64,000 bases of DNA from Microbacterium sp. SS28 (GCF_022761035.1 NZ_JAKWJP010000001.1:930001-994000), one strand, 5' to 3'. Shown: positions 43,361 to 53,066, numbered from the stretch's first letter. Notes: a model not told the origin generated them from the letters alone. Made by a program: numbers and translations.

Positions 43361-43770
43361 CGGTACCGCAGACTTCCGACGAGGATCGCGATGAGATACG
43401 CGACCGCCATGAGCGCGATCAGGAACGCGATGTCGGAGTCGAACGACACGAGCCCGGCGCTGCTCGCGGCCGCGTAGGCGCATCCGCCCACGAGCCCTGC
43501 CCCCAGCGCCGCCGCCATGGCATCCATCTGGATCTTGCGCTGCAGGTCGTCGGCGCCGCGCAGGAACCGGGCGTATGACGCGATCCAGACGATGCCGACG
43601 GCGACGTTGAGCGCGATCGCGATCCAGCTCAGGACGGGCTGCGCGTCCCACAGCGCCTCGGGCGCGAACTGCGCGAGCGCGAGCGTGGCCAGCCACGCGA
43701 TCGTCCAGATCGCGAGCCAGCCGATGCCGGCGAGGGGTTGATAGGCCGTCGTGCCCTGCTTCTGCTCCAC
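43357..43770 (-). CDS. Four-helix membrane protein partner of the XRE regulator
   Basis: 137 aa with four hydrophobic segments (GIGWLAIWTIAWLATLALAQF, VLSWIAIALNVAVGIVWIASYARFL, AMAAALGAGLVGGCAYAAA, IAFLIALMAVAYLIAILVGSL). The charged loop LRGADDLQRKIQMDA is conserved in the related DUF2178-like family. GTG 43770 is preferred over TTG 43791 because GAGGAG lies 6-7 bases before it. Its function is unknown; it may sense membrane or antibiotic stress and signal to the regulator. Confidence 0.8.
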   Translation of the reverse strand: MEQKQGTTAYQPLAGIGWLAIWTIAWLATLALAQFAPEALWDAQPVLSWIAIALNVAVGIVWIASYARFLRGADDLQRKIQMDAMAAALGAGLVGGCAYAAASSAGLVSFDSDIAFLIALMAVAYLIAILVGSLRYR

Positions 43771-43787
43771 GATCCGCTCCTCACGAG

Positions 43788-43847
43788 TCAAGTACGCTTG
43801 ACACGCTAGGCGTGGGCCTCGTAGAAGTCAAGCGTGCTTGACACGCC
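43788..43847. promoter_or_regulatory. Promoter and two XRE operators of the XRE/membrane operon
   Basis: TCAAGTACGCTTGA (43788-43801) and TCAAGCGTGCTTGA (43828-43841), each a CAAG/CTTG palindrome followed by CACGC, are centred 40 bp apart. On the minus strand TTGACT (43826-43831) and TAGCGT (43803-43808) form a -35/-10 pair with 17-bp spacing. One operator covers the -35, the other the start of transcription. Confidence 0.8.
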
Positions 43848-43867
43848 GGGAGACGGATGCCGCGCCG

Positions 43868-44680
43868 TCAGTGCGGCGCGACCGGCGCCCATCCGTCGCC
43901 GCAGGCCCCGCCGTCGGCAGCTTCGGCGATCGTGACCTCGATCCCGTCGAGCGCGAGCAGCGGGTTGTAGAAGCGGGCGATCTCGACGCTGTCGACCGGG
44001 ACGTAATGGAAGATGAGCGACCGGCGGAAGCGATCGGCGGAGCGGTTGGGACCCGAGCCGTGCACCATGCTTCCGTGGAAGAAGAGGACGTCGCCCGCGG
44101 CGAGCTCGGTCTGCACCGCCGAGAACCCCTCCGGGAGGGTGATCGCGGTGCTCGTGAACGACTCCTCGGGGTCGGCCTCGTCGGGGCAGACGATCTCGTA
44201 GCGATGCGAGCCGGGCACGATCTTGAGCCCGCCGTTCTCGCCGTCGCAGTCGTCGATCGCGATCCACGCCGCGATGCAGGTCTCGGGGTGCGACTGCAGG
44301 AAGATGTTGTCCTGGTGCAGCGCCTGACCGCGCGCGGTCGGCGGCTTGAAGTAGAACATCGACTGCGCCGCGTGCACGGGACCCACCATCTCGGCGACCC
44401 GCCCCGCGATGCGCGGGTCGAGCATCCACCGACGCGCGAGCCGGCCGACGGCGAGATCGGTGCGGCGGTGCGGGTGGACGAAGCGCGGATACTGCGCGAG
44501 AACGTCGTCGGCGGCGATGTTGTCGTCGCGCCCGATGGAGCGGTCGCGCTCGACCTGCTCCATGAAGACAGTGCGAATCTCGGCGACCTCGGCGGGGTCG
44601 AGAAGACCCCGAACGTGCACGACGCCGTGCTCCCGGTACTCGTCGGCGAGACCCGGGACAGTGCTGGCGGTGATGGACAT
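43868..44680 (-). CDS. Phytanoyl-CoA dioxygenase (PhyH) family protein
   Basis: 270 aa, cupin-fold Fe(II)/2-oxoglutarate dioxygenase. The iron triad is seen as H-Q-D in ALHQDNIFLQ and the distal His in HGSMVHGSGPNRS, with the 2-oxoglutarate-binding Arg in FRRSLIFHYVP. N-terminal EYREHGVVHVRGLLDPAEV is typical. ATG 44680 with GGAGAG ~11 bases upstream is used. It is divergent from the AraC gene, whose regulator probably controls it. Substrate unknown; members act on lipids, sugars, ectoine or natural products. Confidence 0.88.
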   Translation of the reverse strand: MSITASTVPGLADEYREHGVVHVRGLLDPAEVAEIRTVFMEQVERDRSIGRDDNIAADDVLAQYPRFVHPHRRTDLAVGRLARRWMLDPRIAGRVAEMVGPVHAAQSMFYFKPPTARGQALHQDNIFLQSHPETCIAAWIAIDDCDGENGGLKIVPGSHRYEIVCPDEADPEESFTSTAITLPEGFSAVQTELAAGDVLFFHGSMVHGSGPNRSADRFRRSLIFHYVPVDSVEIARFYNPLLALDGIEVTIAEAADGGACGDGWAPVAPH

Positions 44681-44736
44681 GGCGGCAACTCTCTCCTGTT
44701 GCAGTGAGTCACGCCATGGGATGATCGGGCGATGGC

Positions 44737-45612
44737 ATGGAAGATCCTGCTGTGAGCGCACCGACCGCTGCGCCACGGGAAGCGACGCATCCGCACGTCG
44801 TCCGCGTCGTCGCGGGCGAGTTCACGGAGGGCGCCGACTACACGACGTGGCGTGAGCGGGGCACCTCGGACTGGCTCCTCATCCACACCGTGGCCGGCGC
44901 CGGCCGCGTCGTCGGGCCCACCGGCACGATCGTGTCGGGTGTCGGCGACACGGTGCTGCTGCGGCCCCACGCGCCGCACGACTACGGCACCGCCGTCGAT
45001 TCGTGGTCGCTCGTCTTCGCGCACTTCCATCCGCGCGCCGAGTGGCTGCCGCTCCTGGACTGGCCCGTCGAGGCGGGCGGCGTCGGCCGGGTGCACGCGG
45101 CGGGCGAGATGCGCCCGCGCGTCCTCGCGGCGCTGCGCACGTGCGCGCGATCGTCGACGGGATCACTCGCGCAGTCCGAGATGTTCGCGATGAACGCGCT
45201 CGAAGCCGCACTCCTGTGGCTCGACACGCAGAACCCCCTGCGCGGCCGCGTCGACGAGCGTCTGCTGCGGGTCATGGAGCACGTCGGCGCCGACCTCGCG
45301 GGGGACCTGGGCGTCGAGGCGCTCGCGCGCATCGCGACGCTCTCGCCGTCGCGGCTGACGCATCTGTTCACGGCGAGTCTCGGCATCCCTCCCCAGCGTT
45401 ATGTCGAGCGTGAACGGCTCACGCGCGCGGCACAGCTGCTCTCGTCAACCGATCGGGCCGTGGGCGAGATCGCGCGCGATGTCGGCTGGGACGATCCGCT
45501 GTATTTCTCGCGGCGGTTCTCGCATCTTCACGGGATGAGCCCGAGCGCCTATCGTCGACGGTGGTCGACGGCGTCCGCGGCCGGCGGAGCACGCAGCGAG
45601 GAGCAGTCATGA
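44737..45612 (+). CDS. AraC-family regulator, probable PhyH activator
   Basis: 291 aa. N-terminal cupin sensor (~20-140: WLLIHTVAGAGRVVGPTGTIVSGVGDTVLLRPHAPHDY) and C-terminal double HTH (~185-280: GDLGVEALARIATLSPSRLTHLFTASLGIPPQRYVERERLTRAAQLLSSTDRAVGEIARDVGWDDPLYFSRRFSHLHGMSPSAYRRR). ATG 44737. Divergent from the PhyH gene across a 56-bp gap, so it likely binds there. The ligand is probably a sugar or sugar acid. Confidence 0.92.
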   Translation: MEDPAVSAPTAAPREATHPHVVRVVAGEFTEGADYTTWRERGTSDWLLIHTVAGAGRVVGPTGTIVSGVGDTVLLRPHAPHDYGTAVDSWSLVFAHFHPRAEWLPLLDWPVEAGGVGRVHAAGEMRPRVLAALRTCARSSTGSLAQSEMFAMNALEAALLWLDTQNPLRGRVDERLLRVMEHVGADLAGDLGVEALARIATLSPSRLTHLFTASLGIPPQRYVERERLTRAAQLLSSTDRAVGEIARDVGWDDPLYFSRRFSHLHGMSPSAYRRRWSTASAAGGARSEEQS

Positions 45613-45683
45613 TGATCTGCTCGATGACCACCTCGCGCTACCGCGTCGCGCGCGAGACTCCCTGACGCCGTCCGGACCGCCGC

Positions 45684-46820
45684 TCAGCGCGCCGCGCCCG
45701 AGAGCCCCTCGCGCACCGACGGCCAGGCCCCCAGCACCTCGCGCACCGCGGGGTCGGACTCCGCAGCGAGCGCCGTCTCGAACGACGCGTCGAGGATCTC
45801 GTCGAGCGCGATGCGACGACCCGTGCGGGCGCTGAGCGCGGCGGCCTCGACCATCGCGAGGCTCAGGATGTTGGCATCCACCCGCCCCATCGGCTCGGCC
45901 CCCGTCCGCAGCGCCGCGACGAACTCGCGCAGCGATCCCGCGATCTCGCTTCCCGGCGCGGCCTCGGCCGGTGCCGGGTCGTCGGCCCCGTCGGTCTGCA
46001 CGGTGGGCACGCCCTCGCCGTCCCACAGCAGCGTGCCCCGCTCGCCAGAAAGTCGCCAGGAGCCGTTCCACGACGTCTCGGATCCGGGGCTGCACCAGCT
46101 GCCGTTGTAGACGAAGCGCGTTCCGCCCTCGAACTCGAAGACGGCGTTCGCCGCGGCATCACCGGCATACCAGCTCCAGGCGGGGTTGTACTCGTCGCAC
46201 ACGACCGCCACGGGATCCGTTCCGAGCAGGAACCGGGCCATGTCGAACTGGTGGATCGCCATGTCGAGCAGGAGCGGGCTCGCCATCGCGTCGCGGAAGC
46301 CGCCGAACCGAGGCGCCTTGAAGAAGTCGACCGAGACGATCCCGATGCGGCCGAGCGCTCCGGCGTGCGCTCTCGCCGTGAACAGGTGATCGTTGTAGCG
46401 GCGGGACTGGCTCACCATGAAGAGCTGACCGCTCAGCTGTGCGGAGGCGGCGAGCGAGAGCCCTTCCGCGACGGTCGCCGCGACGGGCTTCTCACCCAGC
46501 ACGGGAACCCCCGCGTGCAGCGCGGCCGCCGTCACGGGATGATGCGCGGCGGGGATCGTGACGTCGATGACGGCCTGGGCGCCCGTGCGGCGCACGAGCT
46601 CGACGGCATCGGCGCCCGTCGCGAGGCCTGGACGACCGACCTCTGCCGCCGCCTCGTCGGCCGTCGCGACCGTGAGATCGGCGATCCCGACGAGCTCGAC
46701 GTCGTCGTTCTCGGCGATCGTCCGCAGCCACGCGCGACCCATGGGGCCCGCGCCGACGACGACGACGCGCAGCGGACCGCCGTCGGCCGGCACCACCCGG
46801 AATGAGCGGGCGGCGCTCAT
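45684..46820 (-). CDS. Gfo/Idh/MocA-family oxidoreductase
   Basis: 378 aa. N-terminal Rossmann fold ([22 protein letters not shown]), [14 protein letters not shown] (the conserved EKP), and the C-terminal domain with [15 protein letters not shown] where H is typical of the catalytic/sugar-binding region. It oxidises or reduces a sugar or inositol derivative with NAD(P). ATG 46820 overlaps the ThuA stop (ATGA). Expected to act on a keto-sugar together with ThuA; substrate unknown. Confidence 0.9.
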   Translation of the reverse strand: MSAARSFRVVPADGGPLRVVVVGAGPMGRAWLRTIAENDDVELVGIADLTVATADEAAAEVGRPGLATGADAVELVRRTGAQAVIDVTIPAAHHPVTAAALHAGVPVLGEKPVAATVAEGLSLAASAQLSGQLFMVSQSRRYNDHLFTARAHAGALGRIGIVSVDFFKAPRFGGFRDAMASPLLLDMAIHQFDMARFLLGTDPVAVVCDEYNPAWSWYAGDAAANAVFEFEGGTRFVYNGSWCSPGSETSWNGSWRLSGERGTLLWDGEGVPTVQTDGADDPAPAEAAPGSEIAGSLREFVAALRTGAEPMGRVDANILSLAMVEAAALSARTGRRIALDEILDASFETALAAESDPAVREVLGAWPSVREGLSGAAR

Positions 46821-47638
46821 CCGCGCGGCTCGGTCACGCCGGCTTCGGCGGCCGCGCGCGCTGCGGCGATCTCCGGAGCGGCATCCGCGTACCCCTTGCC
46901 CGCGAAGAACTCGCCCGTCTCGTACCTCAGAAGCGTGGGCGCGGCGCGCTCGGGCCGATCGGTGCGGGCCCACTCGACGGCGTTCGCGATGACGCGGCGC
47001 ACGTCGCGGTGGTGGTAGACGGGATAGTCCTGGTCGCCGGGGCTGAAGTAGAAGATCCGCCCGTGGCCGCGCCGGAACGTGCAGCCCGAGCGGAACACCT
47101 CTCCCCCGCTGAACGAGCTCACGAACACGAGCTCGTCGGGCGCGGGGATGTCGAAGAACTCGCCGTACATCTCCTGAGCGGGGATGTCGATGGGATGCGG
47201 GATCCCCTGCGCGATCGGATGCGTCGGGTCGACCGTCCACACGAGTTCGCGATCCTGCTCGGCGCGCCACCGGAGCGTGCACGACGTGCCCATGAGCTTC
47301 ACGAAGATCTTGGACCAGTGCCCTGAGTGCAGGACGACCAGGCCCATGCCCGCGAGCACGTGCCGGTGGACGCGCTCGACGACGGCGTCGTCGACCTCGC
47401 CGTGCGCGATGTGCCCCCACCACGTCAAGACGTCGGTCTCGGCGAGCACTTCCTCGCTGAGCCCGTGCTCGGGTTCATCGAGGGTCGCGGTGCGGACGAT
47501 CACCTGTTCGCCGAGGTTCTCGCGGATGCCCTCCGCAATCGCGGCGTGCATGCCGTCCGGATAGATCCGGATGACCTGCTCGTCGGTCTGCTCGTGGCGG
47601 TTCTCGCTCCAGACGGTGACCCTGATCGGTGCGGGCAT
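46817..47638 (-). CDS. ThuA-domain protein (trehalose/sugar utilisation)
   Basis: 273 aa. Starts [15 protein letters not shown]; contains [45 protein letters not shown], the ThuA core of the glutamine-amidotransferase-like fold, then [21 protein letters not shown] and [23 protein letters not shown] 47638 is chosen (GAGGAG nearby) because upstream sequence to 47668 is not conserved. It forms a two-gene operon with the Gfo/Idh gene, a pairing often seen in sugar-3-ketoside metabolism. Confidence 0.87.
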   Translation of the reverse strand: MPAPIRVTVWSENRHEQTDEQVIRIYPDGMHAAIAEGIRENLGEQVIVRTATLDEPEHGLSEEVLAETDVLTWWGHIAHGEVDDAVVERVHRHVLAGMGLVVLHSGHWSKIFVKLMGTSCTLRWRAEQDRELVWTVDPTHPIAQGIPHPIDIPAQEMYGEFFDIPAPDELVFVSSFSGGEVFRSGCTFRRGHGRIFYFSPGDQDYPVYHHRDVRRVIANAVEWARTDRPERAAPTLLRYETGEFFAGKGYADAAPEIAAARAAAEAGVTEPRG

Positions 47639-47744
47639 GCTCCTCTTCCCCTGCTCGTGGACGTCCATCGATTCTCACGGGCTTCGCGGCCGAGCGCTAT
47701 CGAGCGCGCAGCCCGACGCTCGCCCTCGGATGCGCCCACGCGAC

Positions 47745-47778
47745 GATCGCCCCTGTCGCCGAGGCGACAGGGGCGATC
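47745..47778 (-). terminator. Terminator of the CsbD gene
   Basis: 16-bp perfect arms (GATCGCCCCTGTCGCC / GGCGACAGGGGCGATC) separated by 2 bases, 11 bp after the csbD stop. Confidence 0.88.
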
Positions 47779-47789
47779 CGGTCGGACTG

Positions 47790-47960
47790 CTACTTGAACG
47801 CGTCCTTGACGTCCTCGCCGGCCTTCTTCAGGTGGGCCTTGGTCTGATCGGCCTGACCCTCCGCCTGGAGCCGCTCGTTGTCCGTCGCGTCGCCGACGGC
47901 TTCCTTCGCCTTGCCACCGACATCCTGAGCCGCGTTCTTGATCTTGTCGTCGAGTCCCAT
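47790..47960 (-). CDS. CsbD-family stress protein
   Basis: 56 aa, MGLDDKIKNAAQDVGGKAKEAVG followed by DATDNERLQAEGQADQTKAHLKKAGEDVKDAFK. Short, charged, amphipathic and lacking a membrane segment: CsbD/YjbJ-type general stress protein. ATG 47960 has AAGGAGG upstream; the ATG-like frame to 48002 has no ribosome site. A strong terminator follows. Confidence 0.93.
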   Translation of the reverse strand: MGLDDKIKNAAQDVGGKAKEAVGDATDNERLQAEGQADQTKAHLKKAGEDVKDAFK

Positions 47961-48107
47961 GTCGCCTCCTTGATTCGATCGGGGTTCACCCGGTCGAATC
48001 ACGCTAAGTGACCGTCCCTCGGACGACAGGGGGGTGGCGAGGGCGCGGGCAAAGTGCTACGCCGAGCCCGCGAGACCTTCGATCGCGGTGCCACGCGAGA
48101 ATCAAAC

Positions 48108-48150
48108 GGCGGCGAGCGCGCCCCCGTCGAGAGGGCCCGCTCGCCGCCGC
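48108..48150 (-). terminator. Terminator of the alpha-glucoside operon
   Basis: CGGCGGCGAGC / GCTCGCCGCCG arms of 11 bp with a ~21-nt loop, 12 bp after the glycosidase stop. Confidence 0.7.
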
Positions 48151-48162
48151 GGACGATCCGCG

Positions 48163-49860
48163 TCAGACGCGCGCGTGCGCCCCGCGGATCCAGACCGTCG
48201 ACTCGCCCGGCACGACGCCGGCGACGGCGGCTCCGCTCGCGAGCACCACCTCGCCCGCGGGGAGCGCGAAGGGCTCCGTGCCGAAGTTCGTCACGACCTC
48301 CCACCCGTTCGGCCGGCGGAACCGCAGCACGTCGTCGCGCCCCGTCTCGACCCACTCGAGGCGCTCGCCGGTCTGCAGCTCGGCGCGCAGGCGCAGCGCG
48401 GCGCGGTATAGCTCGAGGACGGAGTCGGGATGCCGCTCCTGCTCGTCGACCGCGTACTGGGCGAACCAGCCGGGCTGCGGCAGGTGCGACCCGTCGGCGC
48501 CGAAGCCGTGCGACCGGCCCTCGGCGGTCCAAGGCAGGGGCACGCGGCATCCGTCCCGCCCGATCTCCTCGCCCGCCGTGCGGTAGAAGGTCGGGTCCTG
48601 GCGCTCGGCGGCGGGGATCTCTGCGACCTCGTGGAGACCCAGCTCCTCGCCCTGGTACAGGTACGCCGAGCCCGGGAGCGCGAGCAGGAACATCGAGGCG
48701 GCCCGTGCGCGACGCAGGCCCGCCTCGCGATCGAGCTGCGGCTCGAGGCCGCCCGAGTGCAGCCACAGCGACCCCTGCTTGACGGCGTCGCGTCCGCGCT
48801 CGTCCGGCCCGAGTGCGGGCAGCCCGTACCGCGTCGCGTGGCGCACGACGTCGTGGTTCGAGAGCACCCACGTGCTCGACGAGCCCGAGGCCGCGGCCAG
48901 CACGAGGTTGTCGGTCACGACGCGACGGAACTCCCCCGCGTCGAAGTCGGCCTGCAGCAGGTCGAAGTTGAACGCCTGCCCGAGGCTCTCGGGACGCGCG
49001 TACAGCGGGATGCGCGAGGCGTCGACCCACGCCTCGGCGACGGCCGTGCGCGGAGGGTCGTACTCGTTGAAGACGCGGCGCCACTCGGCGTAGATCTCGT
49101 GCACGTCGTCGCGGTCGATGAGCGGGTGCTTGCCGTCGAACGGCAGCGCGTCCAGCTCGGCGCGCGACGGCAGCGGCTCGGTGAGGTCCTTCGTGAGCAT
49201 GTGCGCGACGTCGATCCGGAACCCGTCCACGCCCCGGTCCGACCAGAAGCGCAGCGTGCGGACGAAGTCCGCCCGCACCTCGGGGTGGTCCCAGTTGAGG
49301 TCGGGCTGCTCCGTCGCGAAGTTGTGGAAATACCACTGTCCGTCGGCGACGCGCTCCCACGCCGGTCCCCCGAACACCGACTCCCAGTCGGCGGGCGGCT
49401 CGGAGCCCCCCGGCCCCGAGCCCTCGCGGAAGATGTACCGCTCGCGCGCCGCCGAGCCGCGGCCCGCGGCGAGCGCCTCCTGGAACCACGCGTGCTGATC
49501 GGACGTGTGGTTGGGGACGATGTCGACGACGACGCGGATGCCGCGCCCGTGGAGCGCCGCGACCATCGCGTCGAAGTCGTCGAGCGTGCCCAGCCGGGGG
49601 TCGACGTCACGGTAGTCCGCGACGTCGTAGCCGCCGTCCGCGAGCTCGGACGGGTAGAAGGGGCTCAGCCACACCGCGTCCACGCCCAGCTCGGCGAGAT
49701 AGTCGGCGCGCGATGTCACCCCCGGGATGTCGCCCAGTCCGTCCCCGTTGCTGTCCGCGAAGCTGCGGGGGTAGATCTGGTAGACGGCGGCCTGGCGCCA
49801 CCAGGGTGCCTGATCGGGGCCGGCGGCGGCATCCGTGCGGGTCTGAGCGGTCAGTGTCAC
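48163..49860 (-). CDS. GH13 alpha-glucosidase / oligo-1,6-glucosidase-like
   Basis: 565 aa. Four GH13 regions seen: DVVPNHTS (VVVDIVPNHTSDQH), DGFRIDVAHM with the Asp nucleophile, AVAEAWVDA with the acid Glu, and LSNHDVVRH with the transition-state Asp. N-terminal WWRQAAVYQIYPRSFADSNGDGLGDIPGVTSRADYLAELGVDAVWLSPFYPS is typical of alpha-glucosidases. It cleaves imported maltose, isomaltose or trehalose-like sugars in the cytosol. GTG 49860 with AAAGGA upstream; it is the last gene of the ABC operon. Confidence 0.93.
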   Translation of the reverse strand: MTLTAQTRTDAAAGPDQAPWWRQAAVYQIYPRSFADSNGDGLGDIPGVTSRADYLAELGVDAVWLSPFYPSELADGGYDVADYRDVDPRLGTLDDFDAMVAALHGRGIRVVVDIVPNHTSDQHAWFQEALAAGRGSAARERYIFREGSGPGGSEPPADWESVFGGPAWERVADGQWYFHNFATEQPDLNWDHPEVRADFVRTLRFWSDRGVDGFRIDVAHMLTKDLTEPLPSRAELDALPFDGKHPLIDRDDVHEIYAEWRRVFNEYDPPRTAVAEAWVDASRIPLYARPESLGQAFNFDLLQADFDAGEFRRVVTDNLVLAAASGSSSTWVLSNHDVVRHATRYGLPALGPDERGRDAVKQGSLWLHSGGLEPQLDREAGLRRARAASMFLLALPGSAYLYQGEELGLHEVAEIPAAERQDPTFYRTAGEEIGRDGCRVPLPWTAEGRSHGFGADGSHLPQPGWFAQYAVDEQERHPDSVLELYRAALRLRAELQTGERLEWVETGRDDVLRFRRPNGWEVVTNFGTEPFALPAGEVVLASGAAVAGVVPGESTVWIRGAHARV

Positions 49861-49901
49861 GTGGGGTCCTTTCGGGGATCGTGCGGTTCGGAGATGGCTT
49901 C

Positions 49902-50825
49902 TCAGCCCTTGACGGCGCCTTGCGTGACGCCCTCCATGACCCAGCGCTGCGCGAACAGGTAGACGATGATCGCGGGCGCCATGGCCATGAGGTACGACGC
50001 GAACGACACGTTGTAGTTGTTGCTGAACTGAGTCTGGAAGATGCTCTGCACGACCGGAAGGGTCTGCAGCTGCGGGTCGGAGGTGATGAGCGACGGCATC
50101 ATGAAGTCGTTCCACGAGGCGAGGAACGCGAAGATGCCGACGGTCGCGCTCATGGGGGCGAGCAGCGGGAAGATGAGCTTCCAGAAGACCTGCCACGTCG
50201 TCGCGCCGTCGATGCGGGCGCTCTCCTCGAGCTCGTGCGGGATCGACCGCAGGAACGCCGTGAAGAGCAGGATGCTGAAGCTCAGCTGGAACATGATGTG
50301 CAGCACCGTCACCCCGACGGGGTTGTCGAGCCCCGTGATGCCGGTCAGCTGGATCTGCGGCAGTGCCAGCACGGGGAACGGGATGAACATCGCGGCCAGC
50401 AGGTAGAAGAACGACCACTTGAAGAAGGGGCGGTCCCAGTTGCGGTGGATCGCGAAGGACGCGAACGCGCCGAGGAGGATCGTCCCCGCGACGGTGCCGG
50501 CCGTCACGAGCACCGAGATCGCGAACGCGACGGGGAAGTTCGTGAGCTCCCACGCGGTCGTGAAGCCTTCCAGGCTGAAGGGGGCCGGCAGCGAGAACGC
50601 GTTGCCGTCGACCGCCTGCGCCTGCGTCTTGAAGGCCATCGAGATCGTGACGTAGAGGGGCACGAGGACCGTGATCGCCGCGAGCACGAGGATGATCGTG
50701 AGCGGCCAGTCGGGGCGCTCGATCGCCGAGCTCTGGCGGCGGCCTCGCCTGCGGGGCGCACCGCCTTCGAGGACGCGGACCCCCTCGATCTCTTCGAGGG
50801 CCAATGCGGGCTGGACGTTCGACAT
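49902..50825 (-). CDS. ABC sugar permease (MalG type)
   Basis: 307 aa. Six membrane helices; the EAA loop is FLRSIPHELEESARIDGATTWQVFWKLIFPLLAP, the MalG family hallmark. N-terminal cytoplasmic stretch of ~45 residues is longer than average. ATG 50825 shares one base with the stop of the upstream MalF gene (TGATG). Followed by the glycosidase. Confidence 0.93.
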   Translation of the reverse strand: MSNVQPALALEEIEGVRVLEGGAPRRRGRRQSSAIERPDWPLTIILVLAAITVLVPLYVTISMAFKTQAQAVDGNAFSLPAPFSLEGFTTAWELTNFPVAFAISVLVTAGTVAGTILLGAFASFAIHRNWDRPFFKWSFFYLLAAMFIPFPVLALPQIQLTGITGLDNPVGVTVLHIMFQLSFSILLFTAFLRSIPHELEESARIDGATTWQVFWKLIFPLLAPMSATVGIFAFLASWNDFMMPSLITSDPQLQTLPVVQSIFQTQFSNNYNVSFASYLMAMAPAIIVYLFAQRWVMEGVTQGAVKG

Positions 50826-51754
50826 CAGAGTGCGTTCCTTCCGCGCGTGAGCCGGAGCTGGAGGATCGAGATGAGGATGACGAACACGAAGAAGACCGTC
50901 GCGTTGGCCATCTGGTAGGCGTAGTCGCCGCCCGTGAAGCCCGTCACGATCGTCATCGCGATCGACCGGGTCGCGGTGCCGGGACCGCCGTTGGTGAGAC
51001 CGACGATGATGTCGTAGGCGTTGAGGTAGTTCTTGAAGCCGAGGAGGACGTTGATCACGACGTAGCCCGCGACGAGCGGGAGCGTGATCCGCAGGAGCTG
51101 CTGCAGCTTGGTCGCGCCGTCGATCGAGGCAGCTTCGTAGACCTCCCCGGGGATCGCGAGCAGGCCCGCGATGTAGATGAGCAGGCTGCCGGGGATCGAC
51201 TGCCACGCCGTGACGAGCACGATCGCGATCCACGCCAGGTCGGGGTTGGCGAGGATGCTCTCGCTGAGCCACGGAATCCCCGTCGCCTGTCCGAGCGCCG
51301 GCAGCGAATTGCTGAAGAGGAAGTTGAAGACGAAGGCGATGATGATGCCCGAGATCACCATCGGGATCACGAAGATCGTCCGCAGCCCCGTCTTCATGCG
51401 GATCCGCGAAGTCAGGCCCACCGCCAGGAGGAAGGCGATGACGTTGACGACGACGACCGTCACGAGCGCGAAGCCGAGGGTGAAGAGGTAGCTCTGCAGG
51501 ATCGCGGGGTCGCTGAAGAGGGCGATGTAGTTGATGAAGCCCACGAAGTCCCACTCGCCGAAGCCGATCGAGTTCGTGAAGCTGAAGAAGATGCCCATGA
51601 TCGCCGGCAGGGTGATCGTGAGGCTGAAGAGCACGAGGGTCGGAACGAGGAGCACGTAGTAGATGCCCTCGACCCGTCGGCGGGTGCGGGGAACCGCCGC
51701 CGCTTTCGCGGTGCGGCCTTTCGGGGCGACGAGTGTCGCCGTGGTGGTTGCCAT
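50825..51754 (-). CDS. ABC sugar permease (MalF type)
   Basis: 309 aa, six-helix BPD permease. EAA loop: IPGEVYEAASIDGATKLQQLLRITLPLV. ATG 51754 has AAGGAG just upstream; the longer open frame is antisense-like. It forms the sugar channel with the MalG-type gene; the ATPase (a MsiK-type shared subunit in actinobacteria) is not encoded here. Confidence 0.93.
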   Translation of the reverse strand: MATTTATLVAPKGRTAKAAAVPRTRRRVEGIYYVLLVPTLVLFSLTITLPAIMGIFFSFTNSIGFGEWDFVGFINYIALFSDPAILQSYLFTLGFALVTVVVVNVIAFLLAVGLTSRIRMKTGLRTIFVIPMVISGIIIAFVFNFLFSNSLPALGQATGIPWLSESILANPDLAWIAIVLVTAWQSIPGSLLIYIAGLLAIPGEVYEAASIDGATKLQQLLRITLPLVAGYVVINVLLGFKNYLNAYDIIVGLTNGGPGTATRSIAMTIVTGFTGGDYAYQMANATVFFVFVILISILQLRLTRGRNAL

Positions 51755-51777
51755 GTGAGGTCTCCTTCGACTCTCGG

Positions 51778-53040
51778 TCACTGACGCATCGCGAGCCGAG
51801 CCCAGTCGGCGTCGATGGTTCGGAGGATGCCGTCCGGGTCGGCCCCGTAGACGATCGCCTGCAGATAGTTCTGCGTCGGGATCGTCAGCGGGATCGCGAC
51901 GGACGCTCCCTGGTAGAACTTCGCGTCGTCGTAGTACTCCTTCATTCCGACGATGCGCGGATCGGTCACGGGAGCGGCATCCGTCGTCGTCCCGTACCCG
52001 AGTTGTGCGGCGTTGTAGTCGTCCATGACGTTCTTCTGGAACAGGTACGACAGGAACGTGCGGGCGGCCTCCTTGTGGCGGGACGCCTCGGGAATCCAGG
52101 CGGCCAGGTCGAGGTTCACCCGCACCTTCAGGTCGGACGGGTCGTCCGTGACGGGCAGCGGGAAGGTGCCGAGGTCGAGGTCCGGGTCGGTCTTGGCGAT
52201 CTCGCCGAAGGCCCACGGGCCCTGCAGGTACATCGCGGCCTTCTGCTGGGCGAAGGCAAGGTTGCCGTCGCCGTAGCCTTTGCTCGCGGCATCCGGATTC
52301 GTGTACTCGTCGACCAGCTGCTGCATCTGATCGATCGGCTCGGCGAGTGTCTTCTGGAACGACACGTCCGAGTCGGGTCCGACCTGGGTGCCTTCCTCGG
52401 CGAGGCCGTCGAAGAAGCTCGCGACGTCGACGTCGCCGCCCACCGTGTAGTCGAACCAGCCCTGCGCGATCGTCCACGGGTCCTTGAAGGTCGCGTAGAA
52501 CGGCGTGATCCCGGCGCCTTCGAGGGCGTCGCAGACCGTGACGAGCTCATCCCACGTCTGCGGGACCTCGAGCCCCTGCTCTTCGAAGATCTGCTTGTTG
52601 TAGATGACGGATGCCGCCATCACCGAATACGGAAGGACGCTCGTGCGACCCGGGTACGTCGCGTACTGGTCGACGAGCCCCTGCACCTCGGGAAGGATCC
52701 GGGATGCCTCGGGCATGTCCGACAGGTCGCTCAGGGCGCCGCGCTCCATGAAGCGCGCCATCTCCATGTTGTAGTTCAGGAGCCCGAGGTCGGGCGGGTT
52801 GCCGCGGAGGAAGCCCGCCTGCAGGTTCGAGGAGGTGTCCAGCACGACATGCACATCGTCCTGCGAGGCGTTGTACTGCTCGACCAGGTCGCGGAAGTAC
52901 GCGATCGCCTCGGGCTTGCTCAGGTAGAACCGCACTGTCTCGGCCTGCGAGCCGGAGCACGCGGCGAGGGCGCCGGCGGAGGCGGCGAGGGTCAGGGCAG
53001 CCGCGGTGACCCGCAGCCACCGTCGTCTGGGTCGAGGCAC
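51778..53040 (-). CDS. ABC sugar-binding lipoprotein
   Basis: 420 aa extracellular sugar-binding protein. Signal with PRPRRRWLR, hydrophobic core and lipobox ALAAC (Cys28). The mature protein has VRFYLSKPEAIAYFRDLVEQYNAS, NPPDLGLLNYNMEMARFMERGAL, KAAMYLQGPWAFGEIAKTDP and a C-terminal DGILRTIDADWARLA, all of SBP family 1. GTG 53040 has AAAGGA 8 bases before it. Binds an alpha-glucoside presumably; first gene of the operon after the ROK operator. Confidence 0.92.
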   Translation of the reverse strand: MPRPRRRWLRVTAAALTLAASAGALAACSGSQAETVRFYLSKPEAIAYFRDLVEQYNASQDDVHVVLDTSSNLQAGFLRGNPPDLGLLNYNMEMARFMERGALSDLSDMPEASRILPEVQGLVDQYATYPGRTSVLPYSVMAASVIYNKQIFEEQGLEVPQTWDELVTVCDALEGAGITPFYATFKDPWTIAQGWFDYTVGGDVDVASFFDGLAEEGTQVGPDSDVSFQKTLAEPIDQMQQLVDEYTNPDAASKGYGDGNLAFAQQKAAMYLQGPWAFGEIAKTDPDLDLGTFPLPVTDDPSDLKVRVNLDLAAWIPEASRHKEAARTFLSYLFQKNVMDDYNAAQLGYGTTTDAAPVTDPRIVGMKEYYDDAKFYQGASVAIPLTIPTQNYLQAIVYGADPDGILRTIDADWARLAMRQ

Positions 53041-53066
53041 GTCATTGTCCTTTCGTCACGGGATCA

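Noticed and set aside
45609..45665. 18-codon frame MMICSMTTSRYRV... overlapping the AraC stop
   Set aside because: Very short, no conservation clue; likely chance.
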